A stretch of DNA of 13,310 nt from an uncultured Oscillospiraceae bacterium (GTDB lineage: Bacteria; Bacillota; Clostridia; Oscillospirales; Acutalibacteraceae), in the NCBI GenBank assembly GCA_910588935.1, contig CAJUSM010000071.1:1-13310 (forward strand). Direction: 5' to 3'. The notes below the pieces were generated by a model. That model was not told where the DNA came from and searched no databases. It worked only from the letters and a program-made list of their open reading frames with translations. This document shows, piece after piece, positions 6,822 to 13,310 of this stretch. The position numbers were made by a program, and so were the translations under genes. Numbering within the stretch: the first letter of the stretch is position 1; each line of letters starts with the position of its first letter.

Positions 6822-9659
6822 TTATGCCTCCCCTGGGTACAAAATCGCTTTCAGGTATTGGCCGGTGTAAGATTCCGGCACCCTTGCCACCTCTTCCGGC
6901 GTGCCCTGGGCCACAATCCTGCCGCCCCGGTTGCCCCCTTCCGGCCCCAGGTCTATAATGTGATCCGCGGTTTTAATCAGGTCCAGGTTGTGCTCAATTA
7001 CAATTACCGAGTTGCCCTTGTCCACCAGCTGCTGGAGCACCTGGATGAGCTTGTGCACGTCCGCGATGTGCAGGCCGGTGGTGGGCTCGTCCAAAATATA
7101 GATGGTCTTCCCAGTGGGCCGGCGGGAGAGCTCGGTGGCCAGCTTTACCCGCTGGGCTTCGCCGCCGGAAAGGGTGGTGGCGGCCTGCCCCAGCTTTACA
7201 TAGCCCAGGCCCACCTGGTTCAGGGTTAGAAGCTTTCGAGCCAGCTTAGGCAGATCCCGAAAAAAGTCCAGGGCCTCCTCAGCGGTCATTTCCAGCACAT
7301 CGTAAATATTCTTGCCCTTGTACTTTACCTCCAGGGTCTCCCGGTTGTACCGGTGGCCCTTGCACACCTCGCAGGGCACATATACATCTGGGAGAAAGTG
7401 CATCTCTATGCGAATAATTCCGTCCCCCTGGCAGGCCTCGCACCGCCCTCCTTTTACGTTAAAAGAGAAGCGTCCCGCGTTAAAACCCCGAAGCTTGGCC
7501 TCCTGGGTGCTGGCAAAGAGCTCCCGGATATCGTTGAACAGGCCTGTGTAGGTGGCCGGGTTGGACCGTGGGGTCCGGCCAATGGGAGATTGGTCAATCT
7601 GGATCACCTTATCCAGGAATTCCAGGCCCCGTATCTCCTTGTGGGCTCCAGGAAAGGTATGGGCCCGGTTCAGCTCGGCGGCCAGCTTTTTATAAAGGAT
7701 CTCATTGATCAGCGAGGATTTGCCTGACCCCGATACCCCTGTAACACAGACAAATTCACCTAAGGGAAACTTTACGTTCAGATTGTTCAAGTTGTTCTGG
7801 GCCGCGCCCCGAATCTCCAGAAAATTGCCGCTGCCGGTCCGGCGGACCTCCGGCACCTCTACCTTCCGCTCTCCGCTCAGATATTTTCCGGTAATGGAGG
7901 CCTCGCAATTTTCAATTTCCTTCACCGGCCCGGCATAGATCACATTTCCCCCATGAACGCCTGCCCCAGGGCCGATATCCACAATATAGTCTGCCTCCCG
8001 CATGGTCTCTTCATCGTGCTCTACCACAATTACCGTATTGCCCAAGTCCCGCAGGCGCTTTAGGGTGCCCAGCAGCTTATGGTTGTCCCGCTGGTGCAGG
8101 CCGATGCTGGGCTCGTCCAGAATATAGAGCACTCCCATTAACGAGGAGCCAATCTGGGTGGCCAAGCGGATGCGCTGGCTCTCCCCGCCAGAAAGGGTGC
8201 CGGAAGACCGGGAAAGGGTGAGGTATTCCAGGCCCACGCTTTGTAAAAAGCCCAGCCTAGACTTAATCTCCTTTACAATGGGGGCGGCAATCAGCTTTTC
8301 CCGCTCTGTCAGCTGTAAGGTAGTCACAAACTCCAGAGCCTCGGTAACGGATTTATCGCAGAAATCCGCAATATTCACCTGCCCCACAGTTACCGCCAGG
8401 CTTTCCGGCGAAAGGCGTTTGCCGTGGCATTCATCGCAGGGCACAGCGCTCATATAGGTCTCAATCTCCGCCTTAATCCAGCTGGAGGAGGTGTCCTTAT
8501 ACCTGCGCTCCAAGTTGTTGATCACGCCCTCGAAGGGAGCAAAGTAAGCGCTGCCCTTCCCGTATTCTCCCCGGCGGACCAGGCGGATTTTCTCTCCCCC
8601 TGTGCCGTAAAGCAGTATATCCACAATCTCCTTGGGCAGCTCGCCAATGGGGGTATCCAGAGAAAACTTGTAGTGTTCTGCCAGGCCTTCCATATACATG
8701 GTGGCAATGGTGCTGCCCTCCATGGCCCAGCCGCTGGCCTTTAGCCCCCCCTTGCGCACAGAAAGCCGCTTGTCCGGAATGATAAGGGCAGGATCAATGC
8801 GCATAAATACCCCCAGCCCCGTACACTTTTTGCAGGCCCCAAAGGGGTTGTTAAAGGAGAACATCCGGGGGGTGAGCTCATCCACACTAACCCCGTGTTC
8901 AGGGCAGGCATAGTTTTGCGAAAAGGTGATATCCTCCCCATCTACCACATTGACCACCACAATGCCCCCGGTAAGGCTGGAGGCCACCTCTATGGAATCG
9001 GCCAGCCTGGAGCGGATGTCCGCCTTTACCACCAGGCGGTCCACCACGATTTCAATATTGTGCTTCTGGTTTTTGTTCAGCTGTATAGGCTCGTTCAGGT
9101 CGTAGAGCAGGCCGTCCACCCGGGCCCGGACAAAGCCGCTTTTTCTGGCGGCGTCGAATTCCTTTACATGTTCCCCCTTGCGTCCCCGAACCACCGGGGC
9201 CAGCACCTGGAGCTTGGTCCCCTCTGCCAGGGCCAGCACCTGGTCCACAATTTGGTCTACGGTTTGCTGCTTAATCTCCCGGCCGCATTTGGGGCAGTGG
9301 GGAATGCCGATGCGGGCATAGAGCAGGCGGAGGTAATCGTAGATTTCCGTCACTGTCCCCACCGTGGACCGGGGGTTTTTGGAGGTGGTCTTCTGGTCGA
9401 TGGAGATGGCGGGGGAAAGGCCGTCAATTTTGTCCACGTCCGGCTTTTCCATTTGGCCCAAGAACATGCGGGCATAGGAAGAAAGGCTCTCCACATAGCG
9501 CCTCTGTCCTTCGGCATAAATAGTATCAAAAGCCAAAGAGGACTTGCCCGAGCCGGAAAGGCCGGTAAGCACCACCAACTTGTCCCGGGGGATGGTGACA
9601 TCGATATTTTTCAGGTTGTGTTCTCGGGCGCCCCGCACTTCGATTTTGTCTAGGCTCAT
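6822..9659 (-). CDS. uvrA: Excinuclease ABC subunit A (UvrA)
   Basis: UvrA is the DNA damage-sensing ATPase of nucleotide excision repair; it loads UvrB at lesions. The 945-residue length is normal. Seen: first Walker A GLSGSGKSS (residues 33-41) after VRGAREHNLKNIDV, first signature LSGGESQRIRLATQIGS, Walker B YILDEPSIGLHQRD, second Walker A GVSGSGKSS, second signature LSGGEAQRVKLATEL with ILDEPTTGLH, and the DNA-binding zinc module CEAC...CEVC. The first zinc module reads CPEHG then CKKC, so one usual Cys is His, which may still bind zinc. I prefer ATG 9659, the usual distance before VRGAREHN; GTG 9668 in frame is an alternative, and AAAGGA lies 13 bases from the first and 4 from the second. 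No uvrB or uvrC is in view. The gene before it is a broken MazG-like gene ending 42 bases upstream. Confidence 0.98.
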   Translation of the reverse strand: MSLDKIEVRGAREHNLKNIDVTIPRDKLVVLTGLSGSGKSSLAFDTIYAEGQRRYVESLSSYARMFLGQMEKPDVDKIDGLSPAISIDQKTTSKNPRSTVGTVTEIYDYLRLLYARIGIPHCPKCGREIKQQTVDQIVDQVLALAEGTKLQVLAPVVRGRKGEHVKEFDAARKSGFVRARVDGLLYDLNEPIQLNKNQKHNIEIVVDRLVVKADIRSRLADSIEVASSLTGGIVVVNVVDGEDITFSQNYACPEHGVSVDELTPRMFSFNNPFGACKKCTGLGVFMRIDPALIIPDKRLSVRKGGLKASGWAMEGSTIATMYMEGLAEHYKFSLDTPIGELPKEIVDILLYGTGGEKIRLVRRGEYGKGSAYFAPFEGVINNLERRYKDTSSSWIKAEIETYMSAVPCDECHGKRLSPESLAVTVGQVNIADFCDKSVTEALEFVTTLQLTEREKLIAAPIVKEIKSRLGFLQSVGLEYLTLSRSSGTLSGGESQRIRLATQIGSSLMGVLYILDEPSIGLHQRDNHKLLGTLKRLRDLGNTVIVVEHDEETMREADYIVDIGPGAGVHGGNVIYAGPVKEIENCEASITGKYLSGERKVEVPEVRRTGSGNFLEIRGAAQNNLNNLNVKFPLGEFVCVTGVSGSGKSSLINEILYKKLAAELNRAHTFPGAHKEIRGLEFLDKVIQIDQSPIGRTPRSNPATYTGLFNDIRELFASTQEAKLRGFNAGRFSFNVKGGRCEACQGDGIIRIEMHFLPDVYVPCEVCKGHRYNRETLEVKYKGKNIYDVLEMTAEEALDFFRDLPKLARKLLTLNQVGLGYVKLGQAATTLSGGEAQRVKLATELSRRPTGKTIYILDEPTTGLHIADVHKLIQVLQQLVDKGNSVIVIEHNLDLIKTADHIIDLGPEGGNRGGRIVAQGTPEEVARVPESYTGQYLKAILYPGEA

Positions 9660-9701
9660 AGGCTTCACTTCATCCTTTGCTAGAATTTGTTGATTGCAAT
9701 A

Positions 9702-10018
9702 TTACCGGTTTTCTTCGAACACGATATCCGATGGATACCGGCTCTGGTTCATCTCCGATTTGACCCTGATGACCCGCTCCAGGTCGATATCATATAGATT
9801 GGCAATCGCAATGGCATAATACATCACATCCCAAATTTCCTCATCAATGGTTCCTTTTATGTCCTGGGCATTGGAGGCTTTCCGGCCCTTTCTCATGGCC
9901 CAGCCAGTTCGCCCACCTCCTCTGTCAATTTCAAGAAGCAGCCTTCTCGTGCCTGGGGGTCGTAATCCTTTTCCCGAATAAAATGCTGCAAATATTTGAT
10001 TGAAGTTTTCCCATCCAC
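9702..10018 (-). pseudogene. MazG-like NTP pyrophosphohydrolase, split by a one-base frameshift
   Basis: Two frames together give an almost complete MazG-fold protein of about 105 residues. From GTG 10018 the first frame reads KYLQHFIREKDYDPQAREG..., then LKLTEEVGELAGP and a stop; the second, from 9896, reads MRKGRKASNAQDIKG, then TIDEEIWDVMYYAIAIANLY to the stop at 9702. The two metal-binding motifs, EEVGE and EEIWD, fall on opposite sides of the break, so neither half should work alone. One missing base in the GGG run near 9899-9902 explains it (GCT-nGG-GCC-ATG would read through). The family hydrolyses NTPs to NMP and pyrophosphate, cleaning nucleotide pools. The GTG starts 1 base after the stop of the GNAT fragment, with AAAGAGG 9 bases upstream. 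A sequencing error or programmed shifting is possible, but the simplest reading is a recent frameshift. Confidence 0.8.
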
Positions 10019-10019
10019 A

Positions 10020-10247
10020 TTACCGCGCCTCTTTCTTCATCCCCACCCAGACCTGCAGCCGCTTTTCCATCTGGATATAGAGCCCCTGCTGAAAAATAAT
10101 CTGAAACCCAAAGGCCCTATAGAGAGAAACAGCGGGCTCCAGGGTGATTCTGGTGTCCAGGTACAGTTTCCGGCAGCCGTCTTCCCGGGCGCAGGCCTCC
10201 ACCGCCCCCAGCAGGGCCTTGCAAATTCCTCCGCCCCGATTTCCATG
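10020..10247 (-). pseudogene. C-terminal remnant of a GNAT N-acetyltransferase
   Basis: About 75 residues resemble only the second half of a GNAT acetyltransferase: an acetyl-CoA loop NRGGGICKALL (usual form R-G-x-G-I-G-x-x-L), then CRKLYLDTRITLEPAVSLYRAFGFQ, and a final strand GLYIQMEKRL. The N-terminal half, about 70-80 residues, is missing: the frame runs straight back into the end of argC, with no ATG, GTG or TTG between the argC stop and the loop. A good AAGGAGG site followed by ATG (10246) lies here, but that ATG is in another frame and gives a Trp/Pro-rich sequence unlike any family. I read this as a gene that lost its front end by deletion, leaving argC joined to its tail. Original substrate unknown. 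Confidence 0.65.
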
Positions 10248-10267
10248 CTTGCCTCCTTGGTTGTGGT

Positions 10268-11203
10268 TTACAGCACCAGGCCCTTGCCCTCGCTGCAGCC
10301 GAGCATAATGTTCATGCACTGCACCGCCGCGCCGGAGGCCCCCTTGCCCAGGTTGTCGAACTGGGAGGCCAGCACAATCCTCTCATCGTTTCCCGTTACA
10401 AAAATATTCAGCCCGTCCCAGCCGGAGCAGGCGTTGCCGGGCAGGAAATTCATATCCTCAGCCAGGCGGACATGGATGAACTTTTCCCCTTCATAGTATG
10501 CCTGATAGAACTGGTACACTTCCTTTACCGTTTGGGCTCTCTGCAGATATGCCGTGTGTATCGGCAGGCTGACCACCATGCCGGAATAGTAATCCGCCAC
10601 AATGGGAGAGAAGATGGGCTCCCGCTCCAGGCCCGCAATGGTTTTCATTTCCGGAAGATGCTTGTGCTCCTGGCTTAAGGCGTAGAGCCGGGGGGCGTCA
10701 TATTCCGGGGTCCGGTGGCTGTCTTTATATTGTTCTATCATCTTTTTCCCGCCCCCGCTGTAGCCTGTAACCGAGGTTACAGCCATAGGGTAATCTGGGG
10801 GAAGCAGGCGGCTGTGGATAAGAGGGTAAGCCAGAACCATAAACCCTGTGGCATGGCACCCAGGCACGCTTACCCTTTTTCCCTGGCGGATATTCTCACG
10901 GAACTCCGCCGACAGCTCTGGCAGGCCATAGCTCCATTCAGGAGCGGTGCGGTGGGCTGTGGAGGCGTCGATAATCCTCACCCCGTCATTTTCCACCAAA
11001 GAGACCGACTCCCGGGCCGCAGCGTCTGGCAGGCACAAAAAGGTAATGTCCGACTCATTGATCAGCCGCTTTCTTTCGCCAATATCTTTCCTTTTGTCCG
11101 GGTCGGTCTTTAGTATTTCAATATCGTCCCGCCCGGCGAACCGCTGGTTGATCTTTAAGCCTGTGGTGCCTTCGCTTCCGTCAATAAAAATTTTCTTTTT
11201 CAT
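10268..11203 (-). CDS. argC: N-acetyl-gamma-glutamyl-phosphate reductase, type 2 (ArgC)
   Basis: This enzyme reduces N-acetylglutamyl-5-phosphate to the semialdehyde with NADPH, the third step from glutamate to ornithine and arginine, in the cytoplasm. The 311-residue length fits the shorter type 2 form. Seen: nucleotide-binding GSEGTTGLKI (residues 9-18), FLCLPDAAARE, DASTAHR, the active-site Cys116 in VPGCHATGF, TGYSGGGKKMIEQY, and the C-terminal LASQFDNLGKGASGAAVQCMN. ATG 11203 begins MKKKIFIDGSEG; an AAAGGA lies 13 bases upstream, somewhat far, so initiation may be modest. It lies 61 bases after the S51 peptidase gene in the same direction. argJ, argB and argD, its usual partners, are absent here, so this copy is isolated or part of a dispersed pathway. 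The protein looks intact. Confidence 0.95.
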   Translation of the reverse strand: MKKKIFIDGSEGTTGLKINQRFAGRDDIEILKTDPDKRKDIGERKRLINESDITFLCLPDAAARESVSLVENDGVRIIDASTAHRTAPEWSYGLPELSAEFRENIRQGKRVSVPGCHATGFMVLAYPLIHSRLLPPDYPMAVTSVTGYSGGGKKMIEQYKDSHRTPEYDAPRLYALSQEHKHLPEMKTIAGLEREPIFSPIVADYYSGMVVSLPIHTAYLQRAQTVKEVYQFYQAYYEGEKFIHVRLAEDMNFLPGNACSGWDGLNIFVTGNDERIVLASQFDNLGKGASGAAVQCMNIMLGCSEGKGLVL

Positions 11204-11264
11204 TTCTCATGCACAGTCCTTTTATCCATAATATTGGTCGTAAAGCAGCCGGATTAACCAAACC

Positions 11265-11810
11265 CTAGCCGAGAATCGCCGCTGTACCGTTTACAATCCG
11301 CACCGCCTGGTCATTGGTAAGGTACACCGTTCCCTCCGGCAATTCTCCTGCCGGAGAGCCGGCTTCACAGTGGACCTCCAGCTTTCGGGGCAGATACCCT
11401 AAATTCTTCGGCAGATTCTCCGCCGCGATAATGCTCCCCGCGCTGACCCCTACATAGACCAGGCCCTGGTTCAGGGCTTCATCCAGAGGCTGGTCAAAGC
11501 CGATGGCCCTAACCCGCTCCAGCAAATATTCCGTAGAGCCGCCGCAAAAATACACGGTATCGTACTTTCCCAGCTCCTCCGCCGTTATAGGCCGGTCCAG
11601 ATCAAAGTCTGTAATGTGCTCCGGCAAAAAGCCGGCGCCCAGCAGGTCTCCCCGGCACTTGGGCAGCACGGCCCTGGCCTCCTCGTCAATGGCCGCGGTA
11701 GGGATAAACAGGGCCCGGGCTTTCTCCGGCGGTTTCCCAAGCATCTCCAGGAAGCAGTTCCGTACCCGGGGATTCTCAAACCCCGCGGAGGTGAGCAGCA
11801 GTTTTCTCAT
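11265..11810 (-). CDS. S51-type peptidase (dipeptidase E / class I amidotransferase-like)
   Basis: The 181-residue protein has the S51 fold signs: MRKLLLTSAGF at the start, FIPTAA, VYFCGGSTEYLLE (residues 87-97), and the nucleophile elbow VGVSAGSIIA with Ser123. His147 in EVHCEAG is the likely catalytic His. The family includes PepE, which cleaves Asp-X dipeptides, and cyanophycinase; this one is short for PepE (about 230 residues). ATG 11810 is chosen for AAGGGGG 7 bases upstream and because it overlaps the nitroreductase stop (ATGA), implying translational coupling. An in-frame extension to 11918 would lie wholly inside the nitroreductase and is not needed. It sits between nitroreductase and argC. 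An arginine- or aspartate-peptide role is tempting beside argC but is only speculation. Confidence 0.85.
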   Translation of the reverse strand: MRKLLLTSAGFENPRVRNCFLEMLGKPPEKARALFIPTAAIDEEARAVLPKCRGDLLGAGFLPEHITDFDLDRPITAEELGKYDTVYFCGGSTEYLLERVRAIGFDQPLDEALNQGLVYVGVSAGSIIAAENLPKNLGYLPRKLEVHCEAGSPAGELPEGTVYLTNDQAVRIVNGTAAILG

Positions 11811-12349
11811 GATTGCGCCCCCTTGCCGAATCCATTGAACCAGGCCCGCTCTGAAAAAGGCTTTTTGGGCGGGGAGGGCCGGAGCTCCCGGGCGGCTTTG
11901 CCTATGGGCAGAAAGCATACCAGCTCGTACTCCCGGGGCACGCCTAAAATATCCGCCATCTTCCGGCCGATCCGGTCCTCATCGGTAATATGCCCCTCGT
12001 ACCAGCAGCTCTCGTAGCCCAGGGCGCAAATAGCCAGCAGCATGTTTTCAATGGCGGCGGAGTAGTCCTGCACATGAAAGCACCGGTCCCGGTATGCGGC
12101 AATTTCCCTGGTGAGCACACAAATGGCGGCAGGGGCGGAGGAGGCGACAGGCGGGTCGATTACCCCTTTCAGCCGGTCCAGAACCTGTGGGTCGTCTACC
12201 GCAATCAGGCTGGTGGTCTGTTTGTTGCAGCCCGATGGCGCGGCCAGCCCGGCCTCCATAATTTTCACCAGATCCTCCCGGGGAACGGGCGTGGGCTGGT
12301 ACCTGCCCCGGTAGCTGCTTCGGTTTTTGATTTGTTCCAGTATATTCAT
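11807..12349 (-). CDS. Nitroreductase family protein (FMN-dependent oxidoreductase)
   Basis: From ATG 12349 the 180-residue protein begins MNILEQIKNRSSYRGRYQP, the usual nitroreductase N-terminus, with AAAGGA 10 bases upstream. Seen: the FMN-binding Arg-Ser-Ser region, AAPSGCNKQ (flavin contacts), HVQDYSAAIENMLLAICALGYESCWYEG (the long dimer helix and second flavin region), and a C-terminal KKPFSERAWFNG. The family reduces nitro compounds, quinones or other electron acceptors with NAD(P)H; the true substrate is unknown. The frame is open upstream without a stop into a zinc-ribbon/SHOCT remnant (to GTG 12760), so a 317-residue fusion is formally possible. I prefer the separate start because it matches the family and has its own ribosome binding site. 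Its stop overlaps the start of the S51 peptidase by 4 bases. Confidence 0.9.
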   Translation of the reverse strand: MNILEQIKNRSSYRGRYQPTPVPREDLVKIMEAGLAAPSGCNKQTTSLIAVDDPQVLDRLKGVIDPPVASSAPAAICVLTREIAAYRDRCFHVQDYSAAIENMLLAICALGYESCWYEGHITDEDRIGRKMADILGVPREYELVCFLPIGKAARELRPSPPKKPFSERAWFNGFGKGAQS

Positions 12350-12930
12350 AATTATTTTATCCTTTCCACATAAAGAGGTTTGGTTCTGCGACAGGCGGAG
12401 CAGCCGGGCTTTCTTTTGGTCAAATTCCTCCTGGGTAATCGCGCCTGCGTCCAGCAGGTCCTTGCAGGCCTGAATTCTCTGTGCGGCGGCAAACTCCAAG
12501 TCCATCCCTTCCGGGACCGCCAGGCCCAGCTCGCTCTCCCTACGGGTGGTCCCACATCCGCAGCTGCCGGTATGGCTGGGGTTCACCCTTCCGCACCGAT
12601 GGCATTTCCATCCGTTTTGGGCCGGCAGGGCGGCATCGGCCGGTCCCTTTTCTCCTCCCGTTTCCCAGTCCCGCTGTCCCGGCATGGTCTCTTTCAGCTT
12701 TGTGCCGTCACGGACAGCGGTTTGGAAAAGCTCTTTGCCTTGGGCTGTGCGTTCCGCCACGATTTCCGCTTTCTGCCGGGTATACCCGTCCCTGTCGCGC
12801 TCATACTTTTTTCACAGGTTCCGCTTCAGGGCCTGGTAGGCCTTCGCGGCCTCCTCCTAGTGCTCCGTCAGCACAATGGGAAAGGGGGCCACAGCTCCTC
12901 CCGCGATATTTCCGAAAGCTTTTTTCCCAT
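12350..12930 (-). pseudogene. Broken gene: GrpB-like start, coiled-coil, zinc ribbon and SHOCT domain
   Basis: ATG 12930, with AAGGGAG 8 bases upstream, starts MGKKLSEISREELWPP, then stops at 12868-12870. Shifting one base in the C run (12884-12888) gives FPIVLTEH, which completes a motif I recall from the start of GrpB/UPF0157 proteins. That frame then meets TAG (12857-12859) and TGA (12812-12814), and continues as a charged helical stretch (KKYERDRDGYTRQKAEIVAERT). It goes on to a zinc ribbon WKCHRCGRVNPSHTGSCGCG and a SHOCT-like segment IQACKDLLDAGAITQEEF. It runs in frame, with no stop, into the nitroreductase. SHOCT normally ends a protein, so the missing stop is itself odd. The zinc ribbon to SHOCT part could still be made from GTG 12760. 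The GrpB-like match and the join between domains are less certain than the stops and frameshift. Confidence 0.65.
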
Positions 12931-13002
12931 GGGCTGCGCTCCCTTCTGTCTGAAAACCGGCTGAGCCCTCTCCCCCGCCGGAATGGCCTGTGTGCGGTTT
13001 TG

Positions 13003-13031
13003 ATTATACACTTGCCCAGAGGGATTGTCAA
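13003..13031 (-). promoter_or_regulatory. Perfect-consensus sigma-A promoter
   Basis: On the minus strand TTGACA (13031-13026) and TATAAT (13008-13003) are exact consensus hexamers with the optimal 17-base spacer. Transcription would start near 12996, leaving a leader of about 65 bases before ATG 12930. It reads into the broken gene and then the nitroreductase, S51 peptidase and argC, with no strong terminator seen between. It is the strongest promoter I find in the window. Confidence 0.9.
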
Positions 13032-13035
13032 GAAA

Positions 13036-13055
13036 AATCAAACAATTGGTCGATT
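13036..13055. promoter_or_regulatory. Imperfect dyad next to the -35 box, possible operator
   Basis: A 20-bp sequence from AATC to GATT, centred on CAATTG, matches its own reverse complement at 16 of 20 positions. It begins 4 bases upstream of the -35 hexamer, the usual place for an activator or a repressor dimer. Symmetry and position are seen; the binding protein is unknown. Confidence 0.4.
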
Positions 13056-13310
13056 GAAAAGAAGAGAGGTCGGGCTGCCTGGCAGCAGCCATTTTACCCT
13101 AAAAAATCCCCCCTCCTCCAGGACAGAAAACAAAAGAGGCGCTTTGGGACTGTCCAAAACGAGGATTTTTATGAGGGGAAGTGGAAAAATATCGTTAGGC
13201 TACAGGATTGTCGGGATTTCACCCCGACATATTTTTTATGGATGGCCTGGGGCAAGCGCCGCCCCACACCCCGCAGGCGAAACTTTTCCCATTTTCTCAC
13301 GGCATCTGAG
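13056..13310. other. Non-coding right end with several inverted repeats
   Basis: No frame here gives a protein I can support. Inverted repeats seen: GGCTGC/GCAGCC (13073-13090), GGACAG/CTGTCC (13121-13155, with a small inner AAAG/CTTT stem), the terminator-like hairpin listed separately, and GGGGC/GCCCC near 13250-13266. The stretch upstream of the promoter may also hold regulatory sites. The density of small hairpins suggests intergenic repeat elements, but no second copy is in the window. Confidence 0.6.
13209..13237 (+). terminator. Terminator-like hairpin with T run
   Basis: TGTCGGG (13209-13215) and CCCGACA (13223-13229) form a perfect 7-bp stem with a 7-base loop, followed by TA and six T residues (13232-13237). 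This is a good intrinsic terminator for plus-strand transcription, yet no plus-strand gene precedes it in this part. It could instead be part of a dispersed intergenic repeat. Confidence 0.6.

Noticed and set aside
8895..9653. Long plus-strand open frame (252 codons) opposite uvrA
   Set aside because: It mirrors the uvrA coding strand, shows no family motif and has no ribosome binding site; open by chance in a GC-rich gene.
9660..9720. Promoter for uvrA in the gap after the MazG-like gene
   Set aside because: A TAATAT-like -10 is present but no acceptable -35 at 16-18 bases; cannot be supported.
10037..10246. 69-codon frame starting at an ATG with a strong AAGGAGG site
   Set aside because: The product is Trp/Pro/Gly-rich and unlike any family, while another frame over the same bases clearly encodes a GNAT tail; the start is probably a leftover or chance.
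1..13310. CRISPR array, tRNA/rRNA, toxin-antitoxin pair, phage or transposase genes
   Set aside because: Looked for and not seen: no spaced direct repeats, cloverleaf-type sequences, small paired toxin genes or DDE/integrase motifs.

Overview
The window looks like chromosomal DNA of a Firmicute, most likely a GC-rich gut Clostridium-type anaerobe (Oscillospiraceae-like). This is inferred from strong AGGAGG-type ribosome binding sites, Gram-positive-type UvrA, MATE and heterodimeric ABC proteins, a consensus sigma-A promoter and GC-rich codon choice. I see no rRNA, tRNA, CRISPR array, phage gene or transposase.

Region 1 (1-2630, plus strand) holds the end of one ABC exporter half-transporter and a complete second half-transporter. 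Their ATPase motifs complement each other: the first has Asp for the catalytic Glu and Gln for the switch His, the second has a degenerate signature motif. Together they describe a heterodimeric exporter with one degenerate ATP site. A strong two-way hairpin terminator closes the unit.

Region 2 (2718-9659, minus strand) reads, in transcription order, uvrA (nucleotide excision repair), an EamA/DMT transporter starting 3 bases after uvrA, a MATE efflux protein, and an IlvD/Edd-family dehydratase that faces the ABC genes. The MATE gene has a leader hairpin that would bury its ribosome binding site and is followed by a U-rich stretch. The dehydratase has its own plausible promoter.

Region 3 (9702-12930, minus strand) mixes intact genes with decaying ones. 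A perfect TTGACA-17-TATAAT promoter at 13003-13031 reads into a broken gene (a GrpB-like start, then coiled-coil, zinc-ribbon and SHOCT parts, with a frameshift and two in-frame stops). Next come an intact nitroreductase, an S51-type peptidase overlapping it by 4 bases, and argC (type 2 N-acetyl-gamma-glutamyl-phosphate reductase, with no other arginine genes nearby). Behind argC lie the C-terminal half of a GNAT acetyltransferase and a MazG-like pyrophosphohydrolase split by a one-base frameshift, just ahead of uvrA.

Region 4 (13056-13310) has no gene I can support. It holds several inverted repeats, one of them a good terminator-like hairpin.

I see no clear new defence or biosynthetic system. 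The best leads are the MATE leader hairpin, the strong promoter with an adjacent dyad feeding a broken gene ahead of an intact nitroreductase-peptidase-argC set, and the cluster of three broken genes.
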